Source of the DNA: Pteria penguin
Taxonomy: Eukaryota; Mollusca; Bivalvia; Pterioida; Pteriidae
Assembly (NCBI GenBank): GCA_035048485.1
Contig: CM068581.1
Coordinates: 4,064,430-4,128,429 of the forward strand
DNA length: 64,000 bases
Direction: 5' to 3'
Of this stretch, positions 23,066 through 34,839 are shown in pieces (the stretch's first letter is position 1; each line of letters begins with the position of its first letter). The notes under the pieces were generated by a model, which saw only the letters and a program-made list of their open reading frames with translations, had not been told where the DNA came from and searched no databases. The translations under genes and the position numbers were made by a program.

Positions 23066-25314
23066 ACAATGCAATATATCTGCTAAAATTCAAACCCTTA
23101 GATATGAGGCTCACAACATGTCAATCAGCTCTCGTATGTGAAAAAAAAAATAAAATCATTCAACTATTTTACACATTTTTTTTCTTAAATAATATTTCAA
23201 ATCTCAAAATGAGAAAACAAAAATCCACAAAACTAAACTTAGAAATGAGACTTTCAAATAACCCTTCAAATAGATATTTCCTAATATTAAGGACAGAGGC
23301 AGGAGTCAAATTTGTTATATCTCCGCATTGAAGAGTTCCACCCCGTCCATGTACAATAACCGGCAGAAATTCTGTTTTGACTCTGTACTTTTCTTTGCCC
23401 GCGGCAAAAGGCATAATAACACTTGAGTCAAACCCATTGTTAATCACACTTCAATGCTCATATAAATCAGGATTCATAACCTGAGTAGTCATTATAATTC
23501 TCCAAGGAAAGGAAATGAATCAATTGAAACCCCTATTCAAAAGGGAATCTGAAGAAGAAAGTGAGGCAAATATTTCTAATCATTTTCTTGGAATTGCCTA
23601 ATAGGTATTTTATACTCTTCATGCATACTCTTTTATGCGCTTCTGCAAAGACTGCAATGCATATTGTAGGTACTGAGTGTTGTGCTGGCACGACTATATC
23701 ATCAAGAGAGATAACTCTTATTGATGGTTTACAGAATAAATGCAAGTGTCACTTTCCCAGTGCAAATTTCATAAAAGGTACATGTACAAGGGAAAGGTCC
23801 CAAGTTCCTGTCTTTATTTAGAAATATGTATTTCAGAGATCTTGTATTTGAATTCTGAACAGAAAATATCTGCTAGAAATTTTTTTATGGTGAATTGTGT
23901 ATTTCTGCCTATATGAGGCAATGAAGAAATTCCATGTTTGGTCAAATCAGGAAGTTTGAAAATCTCAAAATGTTTACAATGAAACTCAATAATGCTCAAG
24001 TTTAATTCAGCACCTCAAAATTAATAGAAAGATATCTGAAACTGAATAACCGGGATCTTTCCTTAATTAGAAAATAAATGCTTTATTACTTTTTTCATAT
24101 ATAAACATTAAAGTCAGTCATTTTTGTTTTCCAATATCATTTATTGAGTGCTCCAAATCACTTAAAACTTGTTTTGGTGTAATATGAAATAAATACAAAA
24201 TATGCCATTACCAGGATGAACTGCTAACTTTCAGCACGCCAGAAATGGCTTATATCGAAAACAGAAAAAAATATCAATATACTACTAAATCCAGAAAACA
24301 AAATTTTCAGATGACACTTTCCAATAACTCTTGAAATAGATATTTTCAGGTAAATATTAGCAAATAAATGTTGTATTTTTTCTCTGTATTGAATAAATCA
24401 ATATAATTGTGTGGAAGTGTTTTTGAAAAGTCCAAAAAGTCAAAATAAGGTCAAAAGTTTAATCCATTAAGAAGGAAACCACAAATAACAACCCTTCTCA
24501 GGACTCCCTTCTAGATCACTCTGATGCATTCAGTTTCAAGATCTATGCAGCCAGTCTAAAGAAGAAGTTTATCAATCAGTTATGAAGAAGATGCACATTA
24601 AAGCTCATCATTTCACGCTAATAATATATCCTCCCCCTTTTTTAATCTTAATATATTTGAAAAAATTCCAAGAAATTACTTATGTATTCCATTTCTTTCC
24701 AATTACATTACACAAAATCAATGCACTACAAGCAACCTACAAAGAATCTTAAAAATTACCTAAAAATAGGTGAAAATTACTATAAGATTAAAAAGTGTCA
24801 AAAACTACATGTATTTCATAATGAAACCAAAATTACCAATACCTCTTAAGTCATCCTTCTACATCACTTTGGTGTATTTGGTTTGATGATCAATGTAGCT
24901 GGTCTGAAGAAAAAGTTTCCCAAATGACAGTACCCTCTCTGACCTTGCCCAACCAAAAAGTAAATATTTGTAGGGGATCTTGAATATGGAGAATTCTGGT
25001 ACCATTAGTTTTTTAATCCATGCATCCCTTCTGAGGAAGAAAATTTTCAAAAGTGGGTACCCTAGGACATACTTTTGACTATGGTGGTGCTCAGTATTGA
25101 CAGACCTCAATAAAAACATAAACTATGTACAGGTCCATTAGTACTACAAGTTAAACTAAGTCTGATCACAATCTGTCGAGCAGTTTAGAGGTCAAAAATG
25201 TAATAGTTTACGGACGACAGATGGATGATAGACAATGCACCATTACAATACATCACTTGAGCCTTTGGCTCAGGCGAGCAAAAAAACAGAATTTGCAATC
25301 TCTCCATAATGTAC
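23066..25314. other. intron, diverged dispersed-repeat sequence
   Basis: AT-rich sequence with phrases shared with other family A bodies (for example tctagatcactctgatgcat near 24510 and tcagtctgaagaa-like words). No exon and no intact gene. Confidence 0.5.
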
Positions 25315-25434
25315 CTTTGCATTGGTTTTCTGCCACTTCCCTGTATCCTTCTGGACAGACACACATAAAGGACCCAACCAGATTCTTACAGGCATACCGA
25401 CATCTATTGGCACGAGTTTGGCATTCATCAACAT
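25315..25434 (-). CDS. FBN: fibrillin cbEGF35 exon
   Basis: A 120-nt phase 1-1 exon with one 40-residue cbEGF, starting DVDECQTRANRC. Six cysteines; CKNLVGSFMC is the calcium motif. The donor is GTACAT, weaker than its neighbours (C at +4 and no G at +5). A family A element end lies only about 30 bp downstream of the donor. Confidence 0.95.
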
Positions 25435-25840
25435 CTACAAATCATATTTAAGAAAAGAAGATTAAGGTATATCCAACAAATATTGTTTAATGTTTTACAT
25501 TCACATCAAGACTTAAATGTTTGAAAGACACATGCATTGCCTGCTGACCATCTTCTAGAAATGTGACTCCTACCAAACACACAGATGTTGGAAAAGGTAT
25601 GTATGTTGCCAACCAACACCCATCCCCATTAACCAAAGTTTTTTTTACAATTCTTCACAAAATTTCAATGAAAGATAATGTCGGAGCATATAGAAAGTTT
25701 TTGTTTTAATTTAAAACCTACTTATTGTATAGTGGTGGCCAGTGGTACAAGAACATCCAGAGAAAACCACAGAATTGTCCGATTTAATTTGCTTGTCAAT
25801 GAATTACTTTCAAACAAATAGAGTAAGACCATTTACTTAC
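25435..25840. other. intron, no feature seen
   Basis: Intron of about 400 bp between cbEGF34 and cbEGF35, without recognisable repeats. Confidence 0.6.
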
Positions 25841-25963
25841 CTTGACAATGTTGACCATCTGGAGCTAGAGTGTAGCCCATCGGACAGATGCATTTAAAAC
25901 TTCCAGGTAAGTTTGCACATCTAAAGGCACAGTTGTTAAGAGGACCACTGCACTCATTCAAAT
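25841..25963 (-). CDS. FBN: fibrillin cbEGF34 exon
   Basis: A 123-nt phase 1-1 exon, one cbEGF of 41 residues starting DLNECSGPLNNC. Six cysteines, with CANLPGSFKC as the calcium motif. Strong donor GTAAGT. The intron to the preceding exon is only 136 bp, the shortest in the window. Confidence 0.95.
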
Positions 25964-26099
25964 CTACAAAAGTACAAGTTTACCAAAGTACAAACCTACC
26001 AAAGTACAAAAATGCAGCACATATGTAGAGAAAAACTGATTCAAAATCAAGATATACATTTCATTTTTGACAGATATAACAATCTTTGACACAACTAAC

Positions 26100-26219
26100 C
26101 TTCACAAGTTCCATCAGCACCAGGAGTGAACCCTGAGGAACAGTTACACAGAAATCCTCCTATAGTATTGGTACATGTACCATTACCACACATTCGACTG
26201 TCTAAACACTCATTCTTGT
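26100..26219 (-). CDS. FBN: fibrillin cbEGF33 exon
   Basis: A 120-nt phase 1-1 exon, one cbEGF of 40 residues starting DKNECLDSRMC, with six cysteines and CTNTIGGFLC. Lys replaces the usual hydrophobic residue after the first Asp. The donor is GTTAGT, an unusual +3 T. Frame and length fit exactly. Confidence 0.94.
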
Positions 26220-27259
26220 CTGAAAAGAACATGTACCACACCACATGATATCAACAGCATAACAGAATTCTTAATGGGTATTTCACTAATACAATAATCA
26301 GTAAAACATCAAAGGACCTGAGGTCCTGAAAGATACTCCTACTCGCATCTTGTTGTGAATAGAGATCTAAATGTATCACACAAGGACACCTCAACCTCAT
26401 TTTGTATAAAGTTGATTGAAAATGAGTCATATTGTAACAAATGAAAGAAAATAAGGTAGAGAAACCTGCTCATAAAGTTATCCCATCGTGTGATTCAATG
26501 GCAGTACTGGATTCAGAAGGGGCCCCCCTTCCGCCACATATTTACAAGTAAAAATCTAGATTTGGCTCCAAAAATGGCCGAGTAGTTTGGTTAATACACA
26601 TGTGCCCCCCCTTTTCAGAAATCCTGGATCCGCAACTGCATGGACTGCCCATCTTTTCTCGCACTACAATGAAAACTGTAAAGTAGTTCTAGAGAACTCG
26701 ATTTGATCATAGTTCGGGTAAAAGTAAGTACGAATAAAAGATCAGTTCATAAAACACATTGTTATACATTTGTAGTTTGAAATGTTTTATCTTTAATATA
26801 ATGTGAACGATGAGAAAAAAAAAACACCATTTCATTTTCAAAGTGTGAAAATTAAGAGAAGAGAAAATCGAAGATTACATGTACGAATGTTGGTCACCAT
26901 AAATGTTGTTTGTAGGAATAGACTGATGAACATAAATTCATACACCATCGCCTTTGCCTTGGCGTGGAAAGAGAATGTTTTCCAAGAGAATTTACACAAT
27001 TGTGGTCAAAACTTATCTTTAAGAAAGACTCTTACACTGAATCAATCAAATCATCACAGCTGTCCTCACTAAAATAGACGAACATGGACACAGGCATCAT
27101 ACTATTTTTCTAAGGTTGTAGTTGGGTGGACGTAAATCTGACCTTTGAACATGACAACAGTAAGATACTTCTTGATAAGGAGTATCTTAAAAATATCTAT
27201 CATTGATAGATCTCAAATAGTAAAGAAAAACTTTTATAAACTGTTCTGATTCAAGATCG
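26220..27259. other. intron, no gene seen
   Basis: Mixed intron sequence. Around 26515-26640 gggggccccc-like words and ccgcaactgca suggest an old dispersed repeat. The 89-codon frame at 26803 has no recognisable domain. Confidence 0.5.
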
Positions 27260-28059
27260 TATCCAGGTAGACAGTCACATATGTTGCATTGATGGTGTTA
27301 ATACTGACCCACATATACTCCATCTCTGAGATCTTGGTAGATAGGTACATTTGTACCATTGACAGTGATATATAGCTCCATTTCTGAGATCATAGGCAGC
27401 TAGACAGACACACCTGTACCATTGATAGTGATAATGTTTATATATATAGCTCCATTTCTGAGATCTTAGGCAAGTAGACAGACACACCTGTACCACTGAC
27501 AGTGATATATATATAGCTCCATTTCTGAGACCTTAGGCAGGTAGACAGTCATACCTGTACCATTGACAGTGATATATATATATAGCTCCATTTCTGAGAT
27601 CATAAGCAGGTAGACAGTCATACCTGTACCATTGACAGTGGTATATATATATATATAGCTCCATTTCTGAGATCTTAGACAGGTAGACAGTCATACCTGT
27701 ACCATTGACAGTGATATATATATATCGCTCCATTTCTGAGATCTTAGACAGGTAGACAGTCATACCTGTACCATTGACAGTGATATATATATATAGCTCC
27801 ATTTCTGAGATCATAAGCAGGTAGACAGTCATACCTGTACCATTGACAGTGGTATATATATATATAGCTCCATTTCTGATATCATAGGCAGGTAGACAGT
27901 CATACCTGTACCACTGACAGTGGTATATATATATATAGCTCCATTTCTGATATCATAGGCAGGTAGACAGTCATACCTGTACCACTGACAGTGGTATATA
28001 TATATAGCTCCATTTCTGAGATCTTAGGCAGGTAGACAGTCATACCTGTACCATTGACA

Positions 28060-28128
<69 letters not shown>

Positions 28129-28140
28129 CGGTATATATAT

Positions 28141-28190
<50 letters not shown>

Positions 28191-28490
28191 CACTGACAGG
28201 GATATACTTACATACGTAGCAGTTTGAGATTAGAGCCAGATAGACAGTCACACCTGTTCCACTGACAGTGATATACTTGTATATATAGCTCCTTTCTGAG
28301 ATTAGAGCCAGATAGACAGTCACACCTGTTCCACTGACAGTGATATACTTGTATATATAGCTCCTTTCTGAGATTAGAGCCAGATAGACAGTCACACCTG
28401 TTCCACTGACAGTGATATACTTATATATAAAGCTCTATTTCTGAGATTATATTCAGGTAGAAAGTCACACCTGTTCCATTGATAGTGATA
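27260..28490. repeat. about 68-bp tandem array copied from the 3' half of cbEGF32, with TA tracts
   Basis: About 17 units contain ctccatttctgagatcatag then gcaggtagacagtcatacct, matching exon positions 28507-28550. In the exon's frame on the minus strand, copies read YDCLPAYDLRNGA beside [13 protein letters not shown] in the exon. The stretch corresponding to the donor has been replaced by (TA)n of variable length. The oldest-looking copies (28200-28490) lie next to the exon. Confidence 0.9.
28057..28195. repeat. long TA microsatellite
   Basis: About 135 bp of nearly pure TA, broken by tacaccggta and tacatgta, inside the cbEGF32-derived array. It probably grew from the shorter TA runs present in every unit. 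Confidence 0.97.
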
Positions 28491-28497
28491 TTCTTAC

Positions 28498-28617
28498 CTA
28501 CACATACTCCATTTCTCAGATCATAGCCAGGTAGACAGTCACACCTGTATGATCCATCGGTGTTGACACATATACCATTCTTACAAATGTCTGGGTTGTC
28601 CACACATTCATCAATGT
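28498..28617 (-). CDS. FBN: fibrillin cbEGF32 exon
   Basis: A 120-nt phase 1-1 exon, one cbEGF of 40 residues starting [12 protein letters not shown], six cysteines, [10 protein letters not shown] as the calcium motif. It directly follows TB6. The donor is GTAAGA. The C-terminal half ([14 protein letters not shown]) is the template of the downstream array, whose copies have lost the last cysteines and the donor. Confidence 0.95.
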
Positions 28618-28849
28618 CTGAAATGAAATAAAAAAATTAGTCTTTTTCATTGGTATAATCATATTTCAAGTATGAAATTTCATTACAAATGATTTTCAAA
28701 CAAGAGATAACTATAATGGCATGATTTAATGCCATAAAAACTCTCTGACCTATATACAAAGCTATGATGCTGAGTATGCTATATGCAATGAAAGTTTTAT
28801 TGTTTGAAAGTAACAAGTACAGATACAGGAACTACACCCATTGTATGTA

Positions 28850-29990
28850 AATGTCTACGATGTATGCTGAATATAATGACTACAATGTATGATTACATAA
28901 ATGACTACACTGTACTATGTATATAAATAACTATAATAAGTGATGTATACAACTGACTGCAACATACTTATGTGTATAAATTTCTACAATGTACGATGTA
29001 TATAAATGATTACAATGTACTATATATTTAAGAAACGAATATATGGATCTATTGGGAAATTTGTAGACTAAATGCATTCTTTTCTTTGGTGAAAAGCAAT
29101 AAAGATATAGAGGAACTGATTTTTGTTTTATTCATTACAATATACGAAAAAGAAGTAAAACTGTCGACTTAGCAATGGTGTCAATATCGACATGGGGCTG
29201 CCATGTTGTTTTCCTCACTTCATTTGATTGGCCAAACAGATGGTTATAAACATTCACAGATGGTAATTTATGGGCAAATATCAACCATCTGTTTTACATA
29301 AAGGTCTATGTAGTATAAAATCCAGAATGTAAATATATATAAATGACTACACTGTATGATGTACATAAATGATTACAATGTACGATTAAAATAAATGACT
29401 ACAATGTAGGTATGATGTGTAAAATGTATGATGAATATAGATGACTACAAATGTATGATGTATACATGTGGCTATAATGTGTGATGTATATGAATGACTA
29501 CAATGTACGATGTATATAAATGACTACAAGGTACGATGTATACAAATGACTACAATGCACTATGAAAATAAATGTCTACAATGTATGATGTATATAAATG
29601 ACTACAATGTACGATGTATACAAATGACTACAATGTACAGTGAATATAAATGTCTGCAATGTATTATGTACATAAATGACTACAATGTACAATGTATACA
29701 AATGACTACAATGTACAATGAATATAAATGACTACAATGCACGATGTATATAAATGACTACAATGTACAATGAATATAAATGACTACAATGTACAATGAA
29801 TATAAATGACTACAATGAACAATGTATATAAATAACTATAATGTATGATTGTATAATGTATACAAATGACCACAATGTACGATGTATATAAATAGTTATA
29901 ATGTATAATGTATATAGAGGACAACAATGTACAATGTATATATATAATTATAATGTATAATGAATATAAAAGACTACAATGTATGATGTA
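28850..29990. repeat. about 25-bp tandem repeat, interrupted
   Basis: Units of the type aatgactacaatgtacgatg then tatat run from 28850 to about 29035 and again from 29325 to 29990, ending 6 bp from the TB6 second-exon boundary. Bases 29040-29325 are unrelated and include an inverted pair (aaacagatggtt and aaccatctgttt, 29234-29293). Confidence 0.85.
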
Positions 29991-29996
29991 TCTTAC

Positions 29997-30062
29997 CTAC
30001 AGTTCCCCCTGATGGATCAACCACTCTGCCATACCCATCTGGACACAAAGCTTGGAATGTAG
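29997..30062 (-). CDS. FBN: fibrillin TB6 domain, second exon
   Basis: A 66-nt phase 1-1 exon completing TB6 with TFQALCPDGYG, including the eighth cysteine in LCPDGYG. The split codon from the first exon is CCT (Pro). Donor GTAAGA, acceptor TTACAG. Its partner is at 30372-30524. Confidence 0.93.
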   Translation of the reverse strand, partial: LHSKLCVQMGMAEWLIHQGEL

Positions 30063-30371
30063 CTGTAATGATTACAAGAAATCCATAACACTGACAAGTA
30101 ATATCATTACGTACAGAGTTGTTTCTATTTTAAAATGTAATAAGTACGTACTTAGAGATGGTCAAAATATCGAAAAAATTCTGCCCATCAGTTACTATAA
30201 ATTCTGCATGGTGTGAGAAATGTGCTTGATGTTACTTATTCTGATGGTTCTAAGTCTCTATAATCTGTCTCTAAGCAGCTGTTGAAGCACACTAAGTTTG
30301 TTGTATTATAAATAGCTGTCAGCTGTCTGGGCATAGTATTTGATTCATAATGATCTGTTTCTATAACTCAC

Positions 30372-30524
30372 GTTCGTCTGGTGTTGGACAAATTTCACAC
30401 AATGCAGAGCTACCCCAGGCGGCCCCTCGGCTACAGCAACAACCAGCCCGAGTTGTGTTACGCAGTCTGGGATCCAAACAACGACCATTCTCAAACTTAG
30501 TGAAGCAGTTTCCTTCTCGGACAT
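30372..30524 (-). CDS. FBN: fibrillin TB6 domain, first exon
   Basis: A 153-nt phase 1-1 exon, starting DVREGNCF, with GRC, the triple CCC (AGCCCSRGAAWG), LC and IC: seven of the eight TB cysteines. N-T-T (residues RNTTRAG) is a possible N-glycosylation site. The donor is GTGAGT after a C. It lies after seven cbEGFs, as TB6 does in vertebrates. Confidence 0.95.
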
Positions 30525-30683
30525 CTGATAAGACAAACAGTATTATTCCTAACATTTACTGACAAAAGGCATAGTACACAAACACTTCAATATTCATGTA
30601 TGTAACAGAAAGACGAACACTCCAGCTAGATAAATCCTTATCTGGTACACTACAGCAATGTACTAGTATAAGACAGGACTTAC

Positions 30684-30809
30684 CAATACATCTTCTTCCA
30701 TCACCAGTCAGTATATATTGTGGAGGACAAATACATTTGAATGACCCTGGCAGATTCCTACATCGACCATTGGCACATATACCAGGCTCCTTCCGACATT
30801 CATCTACAT
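30684..30809 (-). CDS. FBN: fibrillin cbEGF31 exon
   Basis: A 126-nt phase 1-1 exon, one cbEGF of 42 residues starting DVDECRKEPGIC, six cysteines, CRNLPGSFKC as the calcium motif. The usual glycine before the Tyr of the last loop is Gln (PPQY). Donor GTAAGT. Last cbEGF before TB6. Confidence 0.95.
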
Positions 30810-31574
30810 CTGAAAATAAATGTCATACATGTAAAATATACTCAATTAACATGTATAATAATTATAATTCAAACAAAAATAATACTTTATTCACATTATT
30901 CAACTTTATTATAATATACTAAAGTGAAATCAAGTAAGTGAACAGAAGCACAAATTGAACTTTCTCTATAAACCATCATTATTCACCATATCAACAAGAA
31001 TACAGAATATCAAACTGTCTGCATGTACATTACATTACATTATGTTTAGTTAAATAGATTCTCATCCATCTGTCCAGAAGATGTTTTTGAGAATCTTGGA
31101 TTAACTTTTCATTCAAAGGTTATTTCTTTGAAGTACACCCAGCATAGATCACTATAGGTAACATGCTTGGATCATGACCAAAAGCAAACCAATGTTCTAC
31201 ATCCTGTTTTGGTATGCTTGGATTGTGACCAATAGCAAACCAATGCTCTACATCCTGTTTTGGTATGCTTGTATTGTGACCAATAGCAAACCAATGCTCT
31301 ACATCCTGTTTTGGTATGCTTGGAATATTCTACACCCCTTTTTGGTGCATAGTAGAAGAAAATATTGCTACCCTCAGCATGTCAGAGCTGGCTCTAAACA
31401 ATAGGAAAATATTCATAAATAAACAGCTTGACCATAAGCACATAATATGCCAGTGTTTAGATAAAAGCAAACTTGTAATCTTAACTCAGCATATTTATTT
31501 GTATACAGCATCCTGATATTACTGATATTCTGGCCTGACAGTTTACTCAGAATTAGCCATTTCCAAATTTTTCA
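30810..31574. other. intron with a short tandem triplication
   Basis: Unique intron except for about three copies of a 51-bp unit at 31165-31325 (agcaaaccaatgctctacat, cctgttttggtatgctt). No exon. Confidence 0.6.
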
Positions 31575-31640
31575 GCCAATGGCCTTCTTACCTAAACATC
31601 TGTCTCTGCATTCATACCTACTGTCCACGCCACTCACTCT
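31575..31640. repeat. stray copies of the cbEGF30 donor repeat
   Basis: ccttcttacctaaacatctg then tctctgcattcatacct repeats the unit of the array at 34320-34714. Two mobile elements (31691-33928 and 33939-34230) now lie between, so they probably split a longer array. Confidence 0.75.
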
Positions 31641-31690
31641 GGAAACTGGAAAATCTGGATTTTCAGTTATTCATCTTCAGAATAATTTCA

Positions 31691-33928
31691 AACAAGAGGC
31701 CCAAGTGGGCCTATATCGCTCACCTGAGTACCTAGATTATCAGTCATGCATGAAGGAGGAATTCATTTATTTTTGCATTAATGTGACTAAGTCAACACAG
31801 ATGTTGAAAATATGTCAAATTTTATTTCAGGCTAGAATAAAAAACAACACTTTTTTGCACATCCATTCAGGTGATTTTGATATTAAGCATTTCCTTTGTC
31901 TCTGCAAGAAGTCATTCAGGGCAACAAGTTAGTCATTTTCTTTAGGTGGGGCCTTTTGTTGACTGATTTCAAGTCTGGGTCATGAACAACAATTGTTTCA
32001 AATATTGTCCAGATCTAACTTAAAATGGCCTAATTTCATATGTTGAGTGTTGAGAAACATCTAAAAACTTATTTAGATGTGTAAAGAAATGAAAAAAATT
32101 TTTTGACCACAGCTGGATTTGAACCGCTACTCTCCATATTTCAATTACCAAGTGTTATATGTACTATTGTGAGAACTGCTTTTTAGACATGGTGGCATTA
32201 TCTGTTAACCAATTTGGATGAAATTTACCAAATTGATAGCAGACTTTTAGTACTTCATGTATTCCATGTTTCATTAAAATCTTTCATGTGGTATAACAGC
32301 AGAAGTGAAAAATGTGATTGAATTGTTCCTACACATCCTCATTTGGAAGTCTTAAAAAATTCATAGAAAATCCAAAAATTGAGATATTGACAAAATTCTT
32401 TCAAGGTAACAATCCTTACCATAATTATGATAACAATAGTCCATAAGAAATCATCATTATCAATTAACTAGGAAATATGACACTTTTTTCTGCATTGAAT
32501 CACCAAGTCCGAAGAAATGTCAAAAAAAAATTCTAAAATTTGATTTTGGAAGGGAACCAAAATGACAATACATCTTCACTCATCCCTCTAGATCATTTCT
32601 ATGCATTCTGTTTGTCTCTGTATACAGCCCGTATGAAAAAGAATATTGTTAAACGAGGGAACTCTTTTGTGACCTACTCTTGACTATGGTGGCGCCACCT
32701 GTGAAGAGGTCTGGACGAAAACAACAGAATTTGAAGAGGATCATAAGTGACCTATTTCTACCAAACAGTTTTGTAGAAAAAGTTGAAAATGTGAAAAATG
32801 GCCAAACCCCCCCCCCCCCCCTTTTTTTTTGGAAGTCTTAAAACGTAAAATTCCTAATTTCATATGTTGAGTGTTGAGAAACATCTAAAAACTTATTTAG
32901 ATGTGTAAAAAAAAAAAAAAATTTTTTTTGACCACAGCTGGATTTTCAGCTGGAAATGATTAAATGAAACCAAATGAATGCATCAATGTTTACTAAAAGA
33001 AAATAATAACTCTTTAATGCATTAAAATAACAAAGTCCAAAATAAAAATGAAAAAACGTCAAAAATTTGATTTCAGAATGGAACCAAAAATATCAACACT
33101 TCTTCCCATATTCCTCTTAATCATTCCTATGCAGTCGGTTTGTCGCTGTATGCACTCGATCTGAATAAGAAGTTTGTCAAAGGAGGGTACCCTCTGTGAC
33201 CTACTTTTGTCTGTGGTGGTGCCACCTGTTCATGGATCCTGACAAAGATGACCAAATTTGTCGGGGACCTTGAGTATTTGATGCATGCCAAGTTTCATTG
33301 AATTCCAGCAAGTGGTTCCGAAGAAAAAGTTCAAACTGTGAAATGTTTACACCAATTATCCCACCCCCCTTTTTCTTGAAAGTCTTAAAAAATTCATAAA
33401 AAATCCAAAACATAAAATATTGAAAAATTTTCTTCGCAGTAGTATTTCTTACCATCAAAATGATCAAATTAAACCAAATTAATGCATCAATGTTTACTAA
33501 AAGAAAAAAATACCTCTTTTCTGCATTAAAACTACCAAGTACAAAAAAACGTCAAAAATTTGATTTCGGAATGGAACCAAAAATAACAACACTTCTTCAC
33601 ACATCCCTCTAGATCATTCCTATACATTCGGTTTGTCTCTGTATACCCCCGGTCTGAAGAAGAAGTTTGTCAAAGGAGGGTACCCTCTTTGACCTACTTT
33701 TGCCTGTTGTGGCGCCACCTGTTGATGAATCCGGACGAAAAACAACAACACTTGTAGGGGACCATGAGTACTACATGCTTATCAAGTTTCATCAAATTCT
33801 GTTCAGTGGTTCTGGAGAAGAAGTCGAAAATGTGAAAAGTTAACGACGGACGACGGACGACAGACGACGGACGGACGGTGATTGATCAAAATAGCTCACT
33901 TGAGCCTTTGGCTCAGGTGAGCTAAAAA
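31691..33928. mobile_element. dispersed element, family A
   Basis: Left end aacaagaggcccaagtgggc then ctatatcgctcacctgag; right end agctcacttgagcctttggc then tcaggtgagctaaaa. The interior has repeated blocks (gaagaagtttgtcaaaggag; gtggcgccacctgttgatg) at least three times and a tail with gacggacgacagacgacgg. A C-run followed by a T-run lies at 32806-32830. No transposase seen. Confidence 0.8.
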
Positions 33929-33938
33929 GCAAAAGCAT

Positions 33939-34230
33939 TCGATAGATCTTGTTTAGTCGTAACTTTTGGTGTATGCTATATGTTTGTGTAAAGAAGCATT
34001 CATATTTTATAGAAAAAATTCAATTTTAGATAGGGTGATTTCCATGTTAAATTTTGACGTGACCTCGCCAAGTGTCCTGTAGACTCAATGTTAAACATCG
34101 GGGACGTCACGTCAAAATTAACATAGAAAACGGCCTATCTAAAATGAGTTTTTCCTTATAAAATACGAATGCTTCTTCGTAGAAACATATAACATACACC
34201 AAAAGTTACGACTAAACAAGATCTGTCGAT
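33939..34230. mobile_element. near-perfect palindromic (fold-back) element
   Basis: Left arm words agatcttgtttagtcgtaac, ttttggtgtatgctatatgt and attttagatagg return inverted in the right arm as acatataacatacaccaaaa and gttacgactaaacaagatct. Arms of about 130 bp meet at a short centre with ttgacgtgac facing gtcacgtcaa. No coding sequence. It abuts the family A element. Confidence 0.9.
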
Positions 34231-34319
34231 TGATATTAATTTTGTAGAACTATTTTGAAGATAAATAAGTGAAAATTCAGATTTTTCGGTTTACAGGGTG
34301 AGTGGCGCGGACAGTAAAC

Positions 34320-34715
34320 ATGTCTTTGCTTTCTTACCCATACATCTCTGTCCTTGCATTCTTACCTACACATCTGTCTCTGCATTCTTACTTACACATC
34401 TGTTTCTGCATTCTTTATACCTAAACATCTGTCTCTGCAATCTTCATACCTGAACATCTGTCTCTGCAATCTTCATACCTGAACATCTGTCTCTGCATTC
34501 TTCATACCTAAAAATCTGTCTCTGCATTCGTACCTACAAATTTGTCTCTGCATTCTTGCATAAACATCTGTCTCTGCATTCGTACCTACACATTTGTCTC
34601 TGCATTCTTACATAAACATCTGTCTTTGCTTTCTTACCTAAACATCTGTCTTTGCTTTCTAACCTAAACACCTGTTTTTGCTTTCTTACCTAAACATGTC
34701 TTTGCTTTCTTACCT
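34320..34715. repeat. 24-29-bp array copied from the cbEGF30 exon end and donor, about 14 copies
   Basis: Units contain tttcttacctaaacatctgt then ctctgca, leading into the exon end at 34714. The exon's own donor context (minus TTTAGGTAAGAAAG) is repeated exactly at 34690 and with small changes further away (attcttacctac, ttcatacctgaa). Copies near the exon are more similar to it than distant ones. Confidence 0.92.
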
Positions 34716-34839
34716 AAACATCTGTCTCTTCTCCTAGACAATTCGTAACCTTCATTGCAGCTACATTCATATGATCCTTCCTTGTTCATACAGATACCAT
34801 TGTCACAAATGTCTGGATACTCTGTGCACTCATTTACAT
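34714..34839 (-). CDS. FBN: fibrillin cbEGF30 exon
   Basis: A 126-nt phase 1-1 exon, one cbEGF of 42 residues starting [12 protein letters not shown], six cysteines, [10 protein letters not shown]. An identical donor lies 24 nt downstream with no stop between, so the exon could end at 34690 and add eight residues (KKAKTCLG), including a seventh cysteine. I chose 34714 because it ends one residue after the sixth cysteine, as in the other cbEGF exons. Confidence 0.92.

Larger units (their letters stand above)
21366..25285. mobile_element. dispersed element(s) family A, with a nested mariner
   Basis: A left-end-like phrase (ggccgaagtgggcct, then ctcatctgagcac) at 21369 and a right end (cttgagcctttggctcaggc then gagcaaaaaa) at 25257 bracket the region. 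The ends could belong to one copy enlarged by later insertions or to two overlapping copies. Inside are a 26-bp tandem repeat (21440-21745), a mariner pseudogene and repeated phrases (tgctttat, tctagatcactc) seen in other family A copies. Confidence 0.5.

Noticed and set aside
25315..30809. Assignment of the gene to LTBP rather than fibrillin
   Set aside because: LTBPs have fewer TB domains with different spacing; the 2-7-5 spacing and individual domain matches favour fibrillin.
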